From Promicromonospora thailandica (GTDB lineage Bacteria; Actinomycetota; Actinomycetes; Actinomycetales; Cellulomonadaceae): a stretch of DNA of 64,000 bases. The DNA lies in NCBI RefSeq assembly GCF_024171955.1, contig NZ_JAMTCS010000008.1, forward strand, positions 1 to 64,000, in the 5' to 3' direction. This document shows positions 1 to 8,035 of the stretch, in pieces. Under the pieces are notes generated by a model. It ran no database searches and was not told the DNA's origin. It saw only the letters and a list, made by a program, of their open reading frames with translations. The first letter of the stretch is position 1; each line of letters opens with the position of its first letter. The position numbers were made by a program, and so were the translations under genes.

Positions 1-441
1 CGCCTGGGCGGCGTGCCGATCCTGGTCGCCCAGGACGACGCCGACTGGCTGGCCCGCACCGACCCCGCCGTCCAGACCTGGAAGACCGACCTCCAGATCC
101 TGCCCGGCATCACCCTGACCCAGCCCGGCGGACACTTCCCCGGCTCCACCGTGGCCCACTGGGCCGCCGGCGCCCAAGGCCGCGGCGTCCTGCTCTCGGG
201 CGACACCATCTTCGCCAACCCCGACCGCACCTCGGTCTCCTTCATGCGCTCCTACCCCAACCGCATCCCCCTGTCCGGAACAGTGGTCCAGCGCATCGCC
301 GACCACGTCTCCCGGTTCGAGTTCGACCGCCTCTACAACAACTTCCGGGGCACCGTCGCGGTCGGCGCGCGCGCCGCGGTGCGGCGCTCCGCCGAGCGGC
401 ACGCGGCCTGGGCCCGCGGGGACTTCGACCACCTCACCTGA
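1..441 (+). CDS. MBL-fold metallo-hydrolase, C-terminal fragment
   Basis: The reading frame is open from base 1 and ends at TGA 439-441, so about 146 C-terminal residues are present and the start lies outside the window. The segment HFPGSTVAHW, followed by GVLLSGDTIF, looks like the second half of a metallo-beta-lactamase fold: a metal-binding His and the conserved Gly-Asp-Thr of the GD(T/S) motif. The catalytic HxHxDH motif would be upstream and is not visible. Substrate unknown. Family assignment is fairly safe, function is not. Confidence 0.65.
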   Translation, partial: RLGGVPILVAQDDADWLARTDPAVQTWKTDLQILPGITLTQPGGHFPGSTVAHWAAGAQGRGVLLSGDTIFANPDRTSVSFMRSYPNRIPLSGTVVQRIADHVSRFEFDRLYNNFRGTVAVGARAAVRRSAERHAAWARGDFDHLT

Positions 442-564
442 CCAGCCGCCCGGCCGCCTGAAACTGGCATCGTCAAGCTTTCCACCACCGGCACCCCATG
501 CGGTACAGTCAGCCGGGAGTCAAAACGCGGCTCGATGGCGCACATGCGCACGGAGGCTGCAGAC

Positions 565-1227
565 ATGACCGAACCCATGGAGATCGAGCGCGCACTCACG
601 CTCGGCACCAACCACGTCGTCGGACGGTACCGGTACGACATCGCCAGGCAGGTCTGGTGGTGGTCGGACGAGACCTACCGCATCCACGGCTTCGAACCCG
701 GTGACATCGTCCCCACCACCTCGCTCGTGCTCGCGCACAAGCACCCCGGCGACCGGGCCCGCGTCTCGCGGGTGCTGGCGCACGCCGCCCTCACCGGCGA
801 CCCGTTCAGCAGCGTGCACCGCATCATGGACGCCCGCGGGCGCGAGCGGACGCTCACCGTCGTCGGCGAGGGGCGCCGGGACCCGGCCACGCAGCGCGTG
901 TCCGAGCTCGTGGGCTTCTTCGTCGACATCACCGCGGGCATCGAGGTGCAGGCCAGCGAGGCCGCCACCGCCTCGATCCGCGCGGCGGCCGCCTCACGGG
1001 CGGTCATCGAGCAGGCCAAGGGCGTGCTGGCGTTCGTGCTGGACGTCGACCCGGACGCCGCGTTCGCTCGTCTGCGGGCCACGTCCAACGACACGAACGT
1101 CGCCGTGCGGGAGCTCGCGCAGCGGGTGGTCGCGACCGCCTGCACCGCGGGCAGCACGGCCGCCGACGTGATCGCCCTGGTGTCCTCGGGCCGGGACCGG
1201 GCTCAGGACCTGAGCGCCTCCGCGTAG
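565..1227 (+). CDS. PAS-ANTAR domain regulator
   Basis: 220 residues from ATG 565, chosen because CGGAGG (551-556) sits 8 nt upstream; in-frame ATGs at 535 and 544 lack such a site. Residues about 10-120 form a PAS-like sensor fold (WWWSDETYRIHGF near the start). Residues about 137-195 match the ANTAR helical bundle (SRAVIEQAKGVLAF, then an AxxxLRxxS and an LAQRVV segment). ANTAR proteins bind paired RNA hairpins and prevent transcription termination, so a signal-dependent antiterminator is likely. The ligand is unknown. The 3' end overlaps the convergent hydrolase gene by 25 bp. Confidence 0.8.
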   Translation: MTEPMEIERALTLGTNHVVGRYRYDIARQVWWWSDETYRIHGFEPGDIVPTTSLVLAHKHPGDRARVSRVLAHAALTGDPFSSVHRIMDARGRERTLTVVGEGRRDPATQRVSELVGFFVDITAGIEVQASEAATASIRAAAASRAVIEQAKGVLAFVLDVDPDAAFARLRATSNDTNVAVRELAQRVVATACTAGSTAADVIALVSSGRDRAQDLSASA

Positions 1228-2153
1228 AAGGCCCCGAGCCGTGCGACCGCCTGGTCCACGTGCTCGGGCCGGTCGTACAGGTCGTAGTGTCCGGCCCCGT
1301 CCACGACCAGCAGGTCCTTCGGCCCCCGCGCGCGGCGGAACAGCTCGTGCCCGTCCCGGTACGAGCCGAACGAACCCACCCGGTCGCCGACCACGACCTG
1401 GAGGGGCTGCGTGAGCAGCTCCTCCACGAGGTGGAAGGCGTCGAACCCGAGCAGGGGTGCCGCGCTGCGGGCCAGGAGCCGGTTGGCCGACCGGGGATGC
1501 GCCCCGCGCAGGGTGCGGTAGTAGTCGACGGCCTCCAGCAGGTCGGCGTCGGTGAGCCCGGCCCTCACGGCGGCCTCGCGGCTCTCCGGCGTCCACGGCA
1601 CGATCGTGGGCTCCGCCCCGCGGGCCTCGGCGGTCCGCTGCCGGGCCGCGGTGGCCAGGGTCCGCAGGACGTCGCCCTCCGGTCCGCCGGTCTCCCGGTA
1701 CGCCCGGCCGATGTTGATCACGGAGACCACCCCGACCGCCGAGATCCGGTGGTCGGTCAGCGCGGCGTTGACGGCGTAGCCGCCGCCCGCGCACACCCCC
1801 AGGACGCCGATGCGCTCCTCGTCGACGTAGCCGAGCGTGGTCAGGAGGTCGACCGCCGACCACACGTCCGAGACGCGCGCGGCCGGATCCTCCAGGTGCC
1901 GCGGCTCACCCGCGCTCTCGCCCTGGTACGAGGCGTCGAACGCGAGGGCGACGTAGCCCAGCTCGGCCATCCGCCGCGCGTAGAGTCCCGACGTCTGCTC
2001 CTTGACGCTGCTGCCGGGGTGCACGGTCACGATCGCGGCGTACCGCCGGCTCTCGTCGAAACCCGCCGGCAGGTGGAGGTCGCCCACCAGCTCGGTCGCG
2101 CCGTTGCCGAACGTGACTCGTTCTGTCGTCTGATCTGTCATCTGGTTGGTCAT
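1203..2153 (-). CDS. alpha/beta hydrolase, dienelactone-hydrolase-like
   Basis: 316 residues from ATG 2153 (MTNQMTDQ); a second ATG at 2141 is possible. A purine-rich GAGAGAGACGAAG lies just upstream as a weak ribosome site. The nucleophile elbow reads GVCAGGG near residue 120, so the nucleophile appears to be Cys rather than Ser, as in dienelactone hydrolases. A later GAGHYDLYD supplies the likely catalytic His. VTVHPGSSVKEQTSG fits the oxyanion-side loop of YcjY/DLH-type proteins. It is divergent from an AraC regulator (2248), which may control it. Substrate cannot be read from sequence. Confidence 0.75.
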   Translation of the reverse strand: MTNQMTDQTTERVTFGNGATELVGDLHLPAGFDESRRYAAIVTVHPGSSVKEQTSGLYARRMAELGYVALAFDASYQGESAGEPRHLEDPAARVSDVWSAVDLLTTLGYVDEERIGVLGVCAGGGYAVNAALTDHRISAVGVVSVINIGRAYRETGGPEGDVLRTLATAARQRTAEARGAEPTIVPWTPESREAAVRAGLTDADLLEAVDYYRTLRGAHPRSANRLLARSAAPLLGFDAFHLVEELLTQPLQVVVGDRVGSFGSYRDGHELFRRARGPKDLLVVDGAGHYDLYDRPEHVDQAVARLGAFYAEALRS

Positions 2154-2203
2154 CACTTCGTCTCTCTCGTGGCTGAGAGCATCAGTCTTGCGCCACGCGG
2201 GCG

Positions 2204-2209
2204 TACTCT
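2204..2209 (+). promoter_or_regulatory. -10 box TACTCT for the AraC transcript
   Basis: TACTCT ends 6 nt before GTG 2216, the spacing that recurs at leaderless starts in this window. No convincing -35 hexamer is visible at 16-18 bp upstream. Confidence 0.4.
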
Positions 2210-2215
2210 GAATGC

Positions 2216-2251
2216 GTGAGCGTCGCCCCTTCTTGTCCCGACGTCCGATGA
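2216..2251 (+). CDS. leaderless short upstream ORF (11 aa)
   Basis: GTG 2216 opens an 11-codon frame, VSVAPSCPDVR, ending with TGA 2249-2251. The stop overlaps ATG 2248 of the AraC gene as ATGA. The -10-like TACTCT places the transcript start at about the GTG. This arrangement predicts translation of the short ORF from the 5' end, then re-initiation on the regulator gene, which has no Shine-Dalgarno sequence of its own. Not homology-supported; inferred only from arrangement. Confidence 0.45.
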   Translation: MSVAPSCPDVR

Positions 2252-3279
2252 GCGCCGTCGACCCGCTGTCCGAGATCCTGACGCTGGCGGGCGCGCGCTG
2301 CGTGATCAGCGGCGAGCTGCGCGCGGGCGGCCGGTGGTCCGTCCGGTTCCGGACGGACGCCGTGGTCAAGCTGGACGCCGTCGCGCGCGGCGCCTGCTGG
2401 CTGATCGCCGACGACGGCGAGCCGCTGCGTCTGACCGCCGGCGACGCGGTGGTGCTCAACGGCGCGCGCACCATGGTGCTGTGCAGCGACCCGGCGCTGC
2501 GGCCCGTCGACGCGACCGGGCGGGCCCCCGAGGCAGCCGGCGAGACGACGCGGTACGGCGACGGCGAGGACGTGGTGGTCGTCGGCGGCCACGTCGACCT
2601 CGACCCCGTGGCCGGCAGCCTGTTCACGACGGCTCTGCCCCCGGTGCTGCGGGCCGGGGCGGGGACCGCCGAGGCGGCGGAGATGAGGCGGTCGCTGGAC
2701 CGGATCACGCGGGAGGCGGGGGCCGACCGGCCGGGCGCCGCCTTCGCCACCGACCAGCACGCGCAGCTCCTCCTGCTCGAGGCCCTGCGCGTGGGCCTCG
2801 GGCAGGAGGAGCTGGGGCGGGCGGCCCTGCGGCGGCCGGGGTGGCTCCGCCTGCTCGCCGACCCGCGGCTGCGGCCGGCGGTGCGCCTGCTGCACGGCGA
2901 CCCGGCCCGGGCCTGGTCCCTGGCCGGGCTCGCCTCCGCGGCGGGCATGTCACGCAGCCACTTCGCCCAGCGTTTCCGAGAGGTGTCCGGCGTTCCGCCG
3001 CTCACCTACCTGTCGCACTGGCGGGTGCTGCTGGCCGAGCGGGCCCTGCGCGACACCGACGTGACGGTCGCCGCGCTGGGGGCCCGGCTCGGCTATGCGT
3101 CCGAGAGCTCCTTCAGCCACGCGTTCACCCGCGTGACCGGGACGCCCCCGAGCCGGTACCGCCGCGCGGCCGCTCAGCGCAGCCGCGAGCCCGGCGCCGG
3201 GTCCAGCCGCACCGTGGAGCCCGACCGGGCCACGAGCGTGCTGACGGTCGCCGCGACGCCCGCGAACCGCGGGTGCTGA
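2248..3279 (+). CDS. AraC family regulator with cupin_6 domain
   Basis: 343 residues from ATG 2248 (MSAVDPLSEIL). An in-frame ATG at 2212 would add 12 residues but lies only 2 nt from the -10 box, and family members typically begin at the DPLSEIL segment. Residues about 5-190 form the cupin_6 ligand domain. The C-terminal part holds two AraC helix-turn-helix motifs (LASAAGMSRSHFAQRF and LGARLGYASESSFSHAF, ending PPSRYRR). The effector is unknown. It is divergent from the DLH-like hydrolase, a typical target. The last about 35 codons run past the usual family end and overlap the convergent NIPSNAP gene by 106 bp. Confidence 0.8.
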   Translation: MSAVDPLSEILTLAGARCVISGELRAGGRWSVRFRTDAVVKLDAVARGACWLIADDGEPLRLTAGDAVVLNGARTMVLCSDPALRPVDATGRAPEAAGETTRYGDGEDVVVVGGHVDLDPVAGSLFTTALPPVLRAGAGTAEAAEMRRSLDRITREAGADRPGAAFATDQHAQLLLLEALRVGLGQEELGRAALRRPGWLRLLADPRLRPAVRLLHGDPARAWSLAGLASAAGMSRSHFAQRFREVSGVPPLTYLSHWRVLLAERALRDTDVTVAALGARLGYASESSFSHAFTRVTGTPPSRYRRAAAQRSREPGAGSSRTVEPDRATSVLTVAATPANRGC

Positions 3280-3488
3280 TGCACGGCGTCCAGGACGCGC
3301 GTGCGCTCCGTGTCGTCCTCGAAGCGTCTGATCCAGACGAACGCCTCGTCGTCGCCGGCCGCGGTGAACGTGCCGAGCACGTCCATGCCCATCGCGCGGT
3401 GCAGCGGCACCACGATCTCGTCCATGTAGTGGACCAGGTCCGCTCCTCGGCCGGTGCGGGGGTGCTCGGTGCGGATCTCGTAGAACAT
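3174..3488 (-). CDS. NIPSNAP family protein
   Basis: 104 residues from ATG 3488 (MFYEIRTEH), preceded by a good GAGGAG ribosome site 4 nt upstream. The small ferredoxin-like alpha/beta fold with VVPLHRAMGMDVLGTF and DDEAFVWIRRFED matches NIPSNAP/dimeric alpha-beta barrel proteins. It is the last gene of a four-gene operon (FAD monooxygenase, CocE hydrolase, SnoaL-like, NIPSNAP), 43 bp after the SnoaL-like gene. Such proteins often sit in aromatic or polyketide catabolic operons, but the chemistry is not established. The 3' end overlaps the AraC gene. Confidence 0.7.
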   Translation of the reverse strand: MFYEIRTEHPRTGRGADLVHYMDEIVVPLHRAMGMDVLGTFTAAGDDEAFVWIRRFEDDTERTRVLDAVHQHPRFAGVAATVSTLVARSGSTVRLDPAPGSRLR

Positions 3489-3531
3489 CTGTCTCCTCGG
3501 GTCGGTCGGGTCCGGTCGGGTCCCGGGTGGG

Positions 3532-4053
3532 TCAGGACCGCGCCGCGCGGGCGGCGGCGCGGGTGTACACGTCGGGCGACCCCTCCCACGGCGCGGTGCG
3601 CAGCACGGTCCACCGGGCGATGACCCAGCGGTCGTCCCGGCGGCGGAGCACCAGCTCCCAGTAGCCGCGCATCGTGCAGTGGTCGACGAGTCCCCGGTCA
3701 CTGGGGAGATCGGCGGGCACGTGGTGATACGCCACGACGTGCGCGCGGCAGCGGACCTCGCCGACCTGCTCGCGCACCACGAGGCCGGACGTGCTGACGT
3801 TCGAGGTGCTGTGGTGGGTCACGTCGAAGCCCGCCAGGGTGCGGCGGGCGAGCGCGACCAGGTCGTCGGCCGCCATCGGCGTCGGCGGGCTGCCGGCCTG
3901 GTGCGTCGACAGGTCCAGCACCACCTCGTCGTCCAGCAGCCGGCGCAGGGCGGCCCAGTCCTGGTCGTCCTGCGCGTGGGCGAGCGCCGCGACGACGTCG
4001 GCGACCGCGAGCCGGTCGGCGACGCCCAGCGGTGCCTCCTGCGGCCCGGTCAT
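3532..4053 (-). CDS. SnoaL-like / NTF2-fold protein
   Basis: 173 residues from ATG 4053. The start overlaps the stop of the CocE gene as ATGA, so translation is coupled. VADVVAALAHAQDDQDWAALRRLLDDEVVLD is the typical N-terminal helix-strand of SnoaL-like (NTF2 superfamily) proteins, and RGYWELVLRRRDDRWVIARW the C-terminal strands. Members include polyketide cyclases, dehydratases and non-catalytic binding proteins. Its place after a FAD monooxygenase and an esterase suggests turnover of a small aromatic or polyketide-like molecule. Confidence 0.75.
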   Translation of the reverse strand: MTGPQEAPLGVADRLAVADVVAALAHAQDDQDWAALRRLLDDEVVLDLSTHQAGSPPTPMAADDLVALARRTLAGFDVTHHSTSNVSTSGLVVREQVGEVRCRAHVVAYHHVPADLPSDRGLVDHCTMRGYWELVLRRRDDRWVIARWTVLRTAPWEGSPDVYTRAAARAARS

Positions 4054-5840
4054 GCCGCCACCGCCGACTGCTCCGCCGGCCGGTCCACGACCGGCAGCAC
4101 CAGCCGGCTCAGCCGGGACGGGCCGTGGTGCACCCGGTTCACCGCGACGACGACGTCGTCCTCCCCGTCGGACGCGATCACCCCGCCGGTGTTGGTGTTG
4201 CGGTCGTAGCGCGGGAAGTTGCTGCTGGACACCTCCAGCCGGATGCGGTGCCCGGGCAGGAAGACGTTCGACGTCGCGCCCAGGTCGATCGTCAGCGCGT
4301 AGACGTCGCCCGGTGTCAGGAGCGCGGGCTCGGTGAGCGAGGCACGGTAGCGGGCGCGCCGCACACCCTCGCACAGCAGGATGGCGCGGCCGTCCGGGTG
4401 CACGTCCACGAGCTTGCCCGTGAAGTCGGTGTCCGTGGCCGACGAGGAGACGTGCAGCACCAGCGTGACGTGGCCGGTCACCTCGACGGGCCGGTCCAGC
4501 GGCGCGCCGGTGTAGCACAGCACGTCGTCGCGGGTCTCGACCTCCGCCTGGTCGGCGGGGCCGGGGTAGGTGCCGGGCACCGCCGCGAGCACGGCCCCGC
4601 CGACGGTCGGGACCGGGCGGCGCGGGTCGTACAGGTACGTGTCCGTGGCCTCGGTGCCGGAGACCGCGCGGGTCAGCGTGCCGTCGCCGGTGCGGGTGTT
4701 GGCCCGCCCGGCGCCGCCGAGGAAGTAGTCGGTGTACCGCGTGCCGGGCAGCGGCCAGTCCACCTCGTCGCGCCACTCGTCGATCCCCATCACGAAGATC
4801 CGGACCCGGTGCGCCTCGTCCCGCGGGTCGGACGCCGCGTCCTCGTCCCGGCCGCGCACCCAGCGGTCGAAGAACCGCAGGTGCGCCTCGGTGACCCCGG
4901 CGGCCTTGATGCTGCCCGCCGGCCCGAACGACCGGTCCGGGTAGGTGCCCAGGTCGGTGCCGTCGGCGTGGCTCCAGGGACCCATGACCAGCCGCTGCCC
5001 GTCGCGGGCCGCGGCGCTGCCGCCGTGCCGGCGCATCGTGGTGTAGGAGCGCAGGGTCTCGCCCGCGAACACGTCGTACCAGCCGCCCACGTGCAGTGCG
5101 GGCGTGGTGATGCGGGCCGCGTGGTCGATCGCCGCCGTCCGCTGCCAGAAGGCGTCCCGCTCCGGGTGGGCGAGCACGTCGCTCACCCAGGGCAGGTACC
5201 GGGACGCCGCGCCCTGCTCCGCGATCGGGAACGGCTCGTGCAGCAGCCGCGGGTCGGCCAGCCCGGCCAGCAGCAGCTCGGCGTCCGCCGGGTCGCCCTG
5301 GCCGGCGGTGAGGTCACGCCGCAGGTTGCGCAGCGCGGCGAGCGTGGCCCAGGTCAGCACGGCGTCCTGCGACAGCGCGCCGCCGCCGGAGTACCAGGGC
5401 GCCCCGTACTGGTCGGCCGACGTCATGACGGGCGCGATCGCCCGCAGCGCCGCGGGCGTGTGCGCGGCGGCCTCCCACTGGGCGAACCCCATGTAGGAGC
5501 CGCCCCACATGCCGACCGCGCCGTCGCACCACGGCTGGTCGGCCAGCCAGGCGAGGGTGTCGACGCCGTCGTCACCCTCGTGGACGCCGGGCACGAACAC
5601 CCCGGGGGAGCGCGAGGTGCCGCGCACGTCCTGGGCCACGACGGCGTAACCGGCCGCCACCAGGGCGAACACGTCCGGCAGCTTGGGGTTGCCGAACGTC
5701 CCGGCGTCGTCCTTGCCGTACGGCGTGCGCACCAGCAGCGCGGGGAACGGGCCGGGGCTCTGCGGCCGCCACACGTTGGTGGCGAGCGTGACGCCGTCCC
5801 GCATGGGCACGGGGACGTCCACCTCCACGACGAACGTCAT
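4050..5840 (-). CDS. CocE/NonD-type X-Pro dipeptidyl-peptidase family hydrolase
   Basis: 596 residues from ATG 5840, overlapping the upstream monooxygenase stop as ATGA. The alpha/beta hydrolase core shows PVPMRDGVTLATNVWRP at the N-terminus, the nucleophile elbow GGSYMGFAQW (Ser about residue 114), and GPWSHADGTDLG with the catalytic His. The C-terminal third (FLPGHRIRLEVSSSNFPRYDRN) is the jelly-roll PepX C-terminal domain. The family cleaves esters (cocaine esterase), acylamides or X-Pro peptides. No signal peptide is seen, so it is cytoplasmic. The operon context favours an esterase acting with the FAD monooxygenase. Confidence 0.85.
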   Translation of the reverse strand: MTFVVEVDVPVPMRDGVTLATNVWRPQSPGPFPALLVRTPYGKDDAGTFGNPKLPDVFALVAAGYAVVAQDVRGTSRSPGVFVPGVHEGDDGVDTLAWLADQPWCDGAVGMWGGSYMGFAQWEAAAHTPAALRAIAPVMTSADQYGAPWYSGGGALSQDAVLTWATLAALRNLRRDLTAGQGDPADAELLLAGLADPRLLHEPFPIAEQGAASRYLPWVSDVLAHPERDAFWQRTAAIDHAARITTPALHVGGWYDVFAGETLRSYTTMRRHGGSAAARDGQRLVMGPWSHADGTDLGTYPDRSFGPAGSIKAAGVTEAHLRFFDRWVRGRDEDAASDPRDEAHRVRIFVMGIDEWRDEVDWPLPGTRYTDYFLGGAGRANTRTGDGTLTRAVSGTEATDTYLYDPRRPVPTVGGAVLAAVPGTYPGPADQAEVETRDDVLCYTGAPLDRPVEVTGHVTLVLHVSSSATDTDFTGKLVDVHPDGRAILLCEGVRRARYRASLTEPALLTPGDVYALTIDLGATSNVFLPGHRIRLEVSSSNFPRYDRNTNTGGVIASDGEDDVVVAVNRVHHGPSRLSRLVLPVVDRPAEQSAVAA

Positions 5841-6934
5841 GCCGTCACCCGCTCGGCCATCATCCAGTGGCTGAACGCGACATAGGCCCGGGCGAACTCC
5901 TGCGGCGTCGGCGCGTGCTCGACCTCGGCGGACAGCCGCGCGACCTGGGCGTAGCGCGGCATCCGGTCCGCCTCGTACGCGGCCAGCGCGGCGGGGACGT
6001 CGCCGCCGGGCGTCAGCAGGTCGCCGAGCAGCGCGGCGTCCTCGATGCCCAGCGTGGCGCCGGCGGTGATGTGCGGCGACATGGCGTGGGCCGAGTCGCC
6101 GGCCAGCGCCACCCGCGACGACACCCAGTACGGCAGCGGCGGCACGAGCATGATCTGGTTGTGCAGGATCTGCTCCTCGGGCGTCGCCGAGATGAGGTCG
6201 GCCAGGAGCGAGCCGGGACCGTCTCCCTGCAGGTGGACGACGCGGTCCAGGGCCTCCTGCTTGCGGGAGCCGGTGGGCGGGGCGGAACCGAACTGGTTGA
6301 GCAGCCAGTACACGTGCCCGTCGTAGGTGCGCACGTAACCGCCGCGGGAGCGGCGGTCGCCCACGACGAGCCGGTCCTCCGGCACGGTGAGGCCGGTCGC
6401 CGGGATGACGGCGCGCCACGCGTGGTGGCCGTCGTGCTCGCGGACGTCGGCACCCGGCACGAGCTGGGCGCGCACCGAGGAGTAGGCGCCGTCCGCGCCC
6501 ACGAGCACGTCCGCCCGCTCGGTCGTGCCGCCGGTGAACCGCGCGGTCACGTGGTCGTCGTGCTCCTCGTACGCCTCGAAGCCGCTGTCCAGGCGGATGC
6601 TGTCCCGCCCGACGGCGTCCGCGAGGACGTCCAGCAGGCGCGCGCGGTGCACCAGCAGGTACCGGTGGTCGCGGTCGTCGTACCCGGGGGTCTCCAGCAG
6701 CGTCCCCGACGGGTCGTGGAACCGCATCTCGCTGGGCTTGCCGATGGCGCGCACCTGGTCGCCCACGCCGAGGTCGTCCAGCACCGCCAGGGCGTTGGCC
6801 CACAGCCCCAGCCCCGCTCCCGCGGCGCGGATCTCCGGTGCCCGCTCGTGGACCACGACGTCGAACCCGGCCCTGCGCAGCGCGATCCCGGTCGTCAGAC
6901 CGACGATGCCGCCGCCCGTCACCACTGCCCTCAT
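5837..6934 (-). CDS. FAD-dependent aromatic monooxygenase
   Basis: 365 residues from ATG 6934 with AAGGAG 7 nt upstream. The class A flavoprotein hydroxylase motifs are present: GGGIVGLTTGIALRRAG (FAD GxGxxG), the DG motif in LVGADGAYSSVR, and GDSAHAMSPHITAGATLGIEDA near the C-terminus. Length suits 3-hydroxybenzoate/salicylate-type hydroxylases. It is the first gene of the operon reading leftward to the NIPSNAP gene and is divergent from a LysR regulator with a dyad between them. The substrate is unknown, most likely an aromatic ring. Confidence 0.85.
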   Translation of the reverse strand: MRAVVTGGGIVGLTTGIALRRAGFDVVVHERAPEIRAAGAGLGLWANALAVLDDLGVGDQVRAIGKPSEMRFHDPSGTLLETPGYDDRDHRYLLVHRARLLDVLADAVGRDSIRLDSGFEAYEEHDDHVTARFTGGTTERADVLVGADGAYSSVRAQLVPGADVREHDGHHAWRAVIPATGLTVPEDRLVVGDRRSRGGYVRTYDGHVYWLLNQFGSAPPTGSRKQEALDRVVHLQGDGPGSLLADLISATPEEQILHNQIMLVPPLPYWVSSRVALAGDSAHAMSPHITAGATLGIEDAALLGDLLTPGGDVPAALAAYEADRMPRYAQVARLSAEVEHAPTPQEFARAYVAFSHWMMAERVTA

Positions 6935-7002
6935 GTTCCTGCTCCTTCGGTGGATGAACTGATCGGGACGACCGTAGGGAGCGAAAGCGGATTAGCACCA
7001 GT

Positions 7003-7026
7003 GCAACGTTGATAGGCGATAGTTGC
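7003..7026. promoter_or_regulatory. LysR-type operator dyad
   Basis: GCAAC (7003-7007) and GTTGC (7022-7026) are inverted arms with a 14-bp centre. They lie between the divergent FAD monooxygenase (starts 6934) and LysR gene (starts 7045), and overlap the LysR -35 box. This is the expected place for LysR autorepression and activation of the divergent operon. The assignment is inferred from geometry only. Confidence 0.45.
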
Positions 7027-7038
7027 GTGTGTGATAAT
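7009..7038 (+). promoter_or_regulatory. LysR gene promoter, leaderless
   Basis: TTGATA (7009-7014), 18-bp spacer, GATAAT (7033-7038). The predicted transcript start coincides with ATG 7045, which has no ribosome site, so the mRNA is probably leaderless. This is one of the clearest promoters in the window. Confidence 0.65.
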
Positions 7039-7044
7039 CCAGGG

Positions 7045-7953
7045 ATGGAGCATGTCGACCTGAACCTGATCGAGGCGCTCGACGCGCTGCTCACCGAGAA
7101 CAGCGTGACCAAGGCCGCGGAGCGGCTGAACACCTCGGCGCCGGCCATGAGCCGCACCCTGGCCCGGCTGCGCCGCGCCCTCGGGGACCCGCTGCTGGTG
7201 CGTGCGGGCCGGGACCTCGTGCCCACGCCCCGCGCCCTGGAGCTGCGCGGCGAGGCGCACGCCCTGGCCACCCGGGCGCGGGCGCTCTTCGCGCCGTCGG
7301 GCAGCGCCGACCCGAGCACCGCGGTGCGCATGTTCGACCTCCACGTGGCCGACATGCTGGCCACCACGTTCATCCCGTCCCTCATCGACGACCTGCGCGT
7401 CCAGGCCCCCGGCGTCTCGCTGCGCCTGCGGCCGGACAGCGTCGAGGAGATGCCCGCGCTGCGCGAGGGGCTGGTGGACCTGGAGATCGGGATCGTCCGC
7501 ACCGGTGAGCCCGAGATCCGCTCCGAGACGCTGGTGACCGAGACGCTCGTGGGCGTGGTGCGCGCCGGGCACCCGCTCGCCGACCAGACGGTCACCCCGC
7601 GCCGGTTCGCCGCGGCCGACCACATCGTCATGTCGCGGCGCGGGCGGGTGCACGGCCCGATCGACGACCGGCTGGCCGACCTCGGCCTCAACCGCCGGGT
7701 GGCCGCCGTGGTCCCGACGCTGTCCGCGGCGCTGCACCTGGCCCGGGAGACCGACGTCGTGAGCATCGCCCCGGCGGGGCTGGCGCGGCGGATGCTCGAG
7801 ACGCTCGGCCTGCGCACGTTCCCCATCCCGGTGCCGCTGCCACCGCTGACGATCGGCATGGCCTGGCACCCGCGCAACCACCAGGACCGCACCCACCGCC
7901 TGCTGCGTGAGCGCACGCGCCGCATCATGACGGCCTCGGTCGAGCAGGGGTGA
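7045..7953 (+). CDS. LysR family transcriptional regulator
   Basis: 302 residues from ATG 7045 (MEHVDLNLIEALDALL). The ATG at 7009 is rejected because it lies inside the -35 box. The N-terminal winged helix (NSVTKAAERLNTSAPAMSRTLARLRRALGDPLLVR) is typical of LysR proteins of the NodD/LinR type. Residues about 90-290 form the effector-binding fold. It is divergent from the monooxygenase operon, which it likely controls in response to an aromatic effector. Autoregulation is plausible given the dyad overlapping its promoter. Confidence 0.88.
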   Translation: MEHVDLNLIEALDALLTENSVTKAAERLNTSAPAMSRTLARLRRALGDPLLVRAGRDLVPTPRALELRGEAHALATRARALFAPSGSADPSTAVRMFDLHVADMLATTFIPSLIDDLRVQAPGVSLRLRPDSVEEMPALREGLVDLEIGIVRTGEPEIRSETLVTETLVGVVRAGHPLADQTVTPRRFAAADHIVMSRRGRVHGPIDDRLADLGLNRRVAAVVPTLSAALHLARETDVVSIAPAGLARRMLETLGLRTFPIPVPLPPLTIGMAWHPRNHQDRTHRLLRERTRRIMTASVEQG

Positions 7954-7998
7954 TTTGCCGATTGCGCTGAGCGTCATGATCGGTTGCTGAACCTGGCA

Positions 7999-8028
7999 TT
8001 GTCGGCAACTGTCCGCGCTGGCTAGCGT
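7999..8028 (+). promoter_or_regulatory. leaderless promoter for the NAD(P)-binding protein operon
   Basis: TTGTCG (7999-8004), 18-bp spacer, TAGCGT (8023-8028), then ATG 8036 seven nt later without a ribosome site. It would drive the overlapping genes 8036-11064. Confidence 0.5.
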
Positions 8029-8035
8029 CCTCGGC

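Noticed and set aside
4050-7928. 1292-codon open frame on the minus strand
   Set aside because: Only the 3' 596 codons (CocE) look like protein; the rest is Arg/Ser/Ala-rich shadow sequence opposite or out of frame with the monooxygenase and LysR genes.
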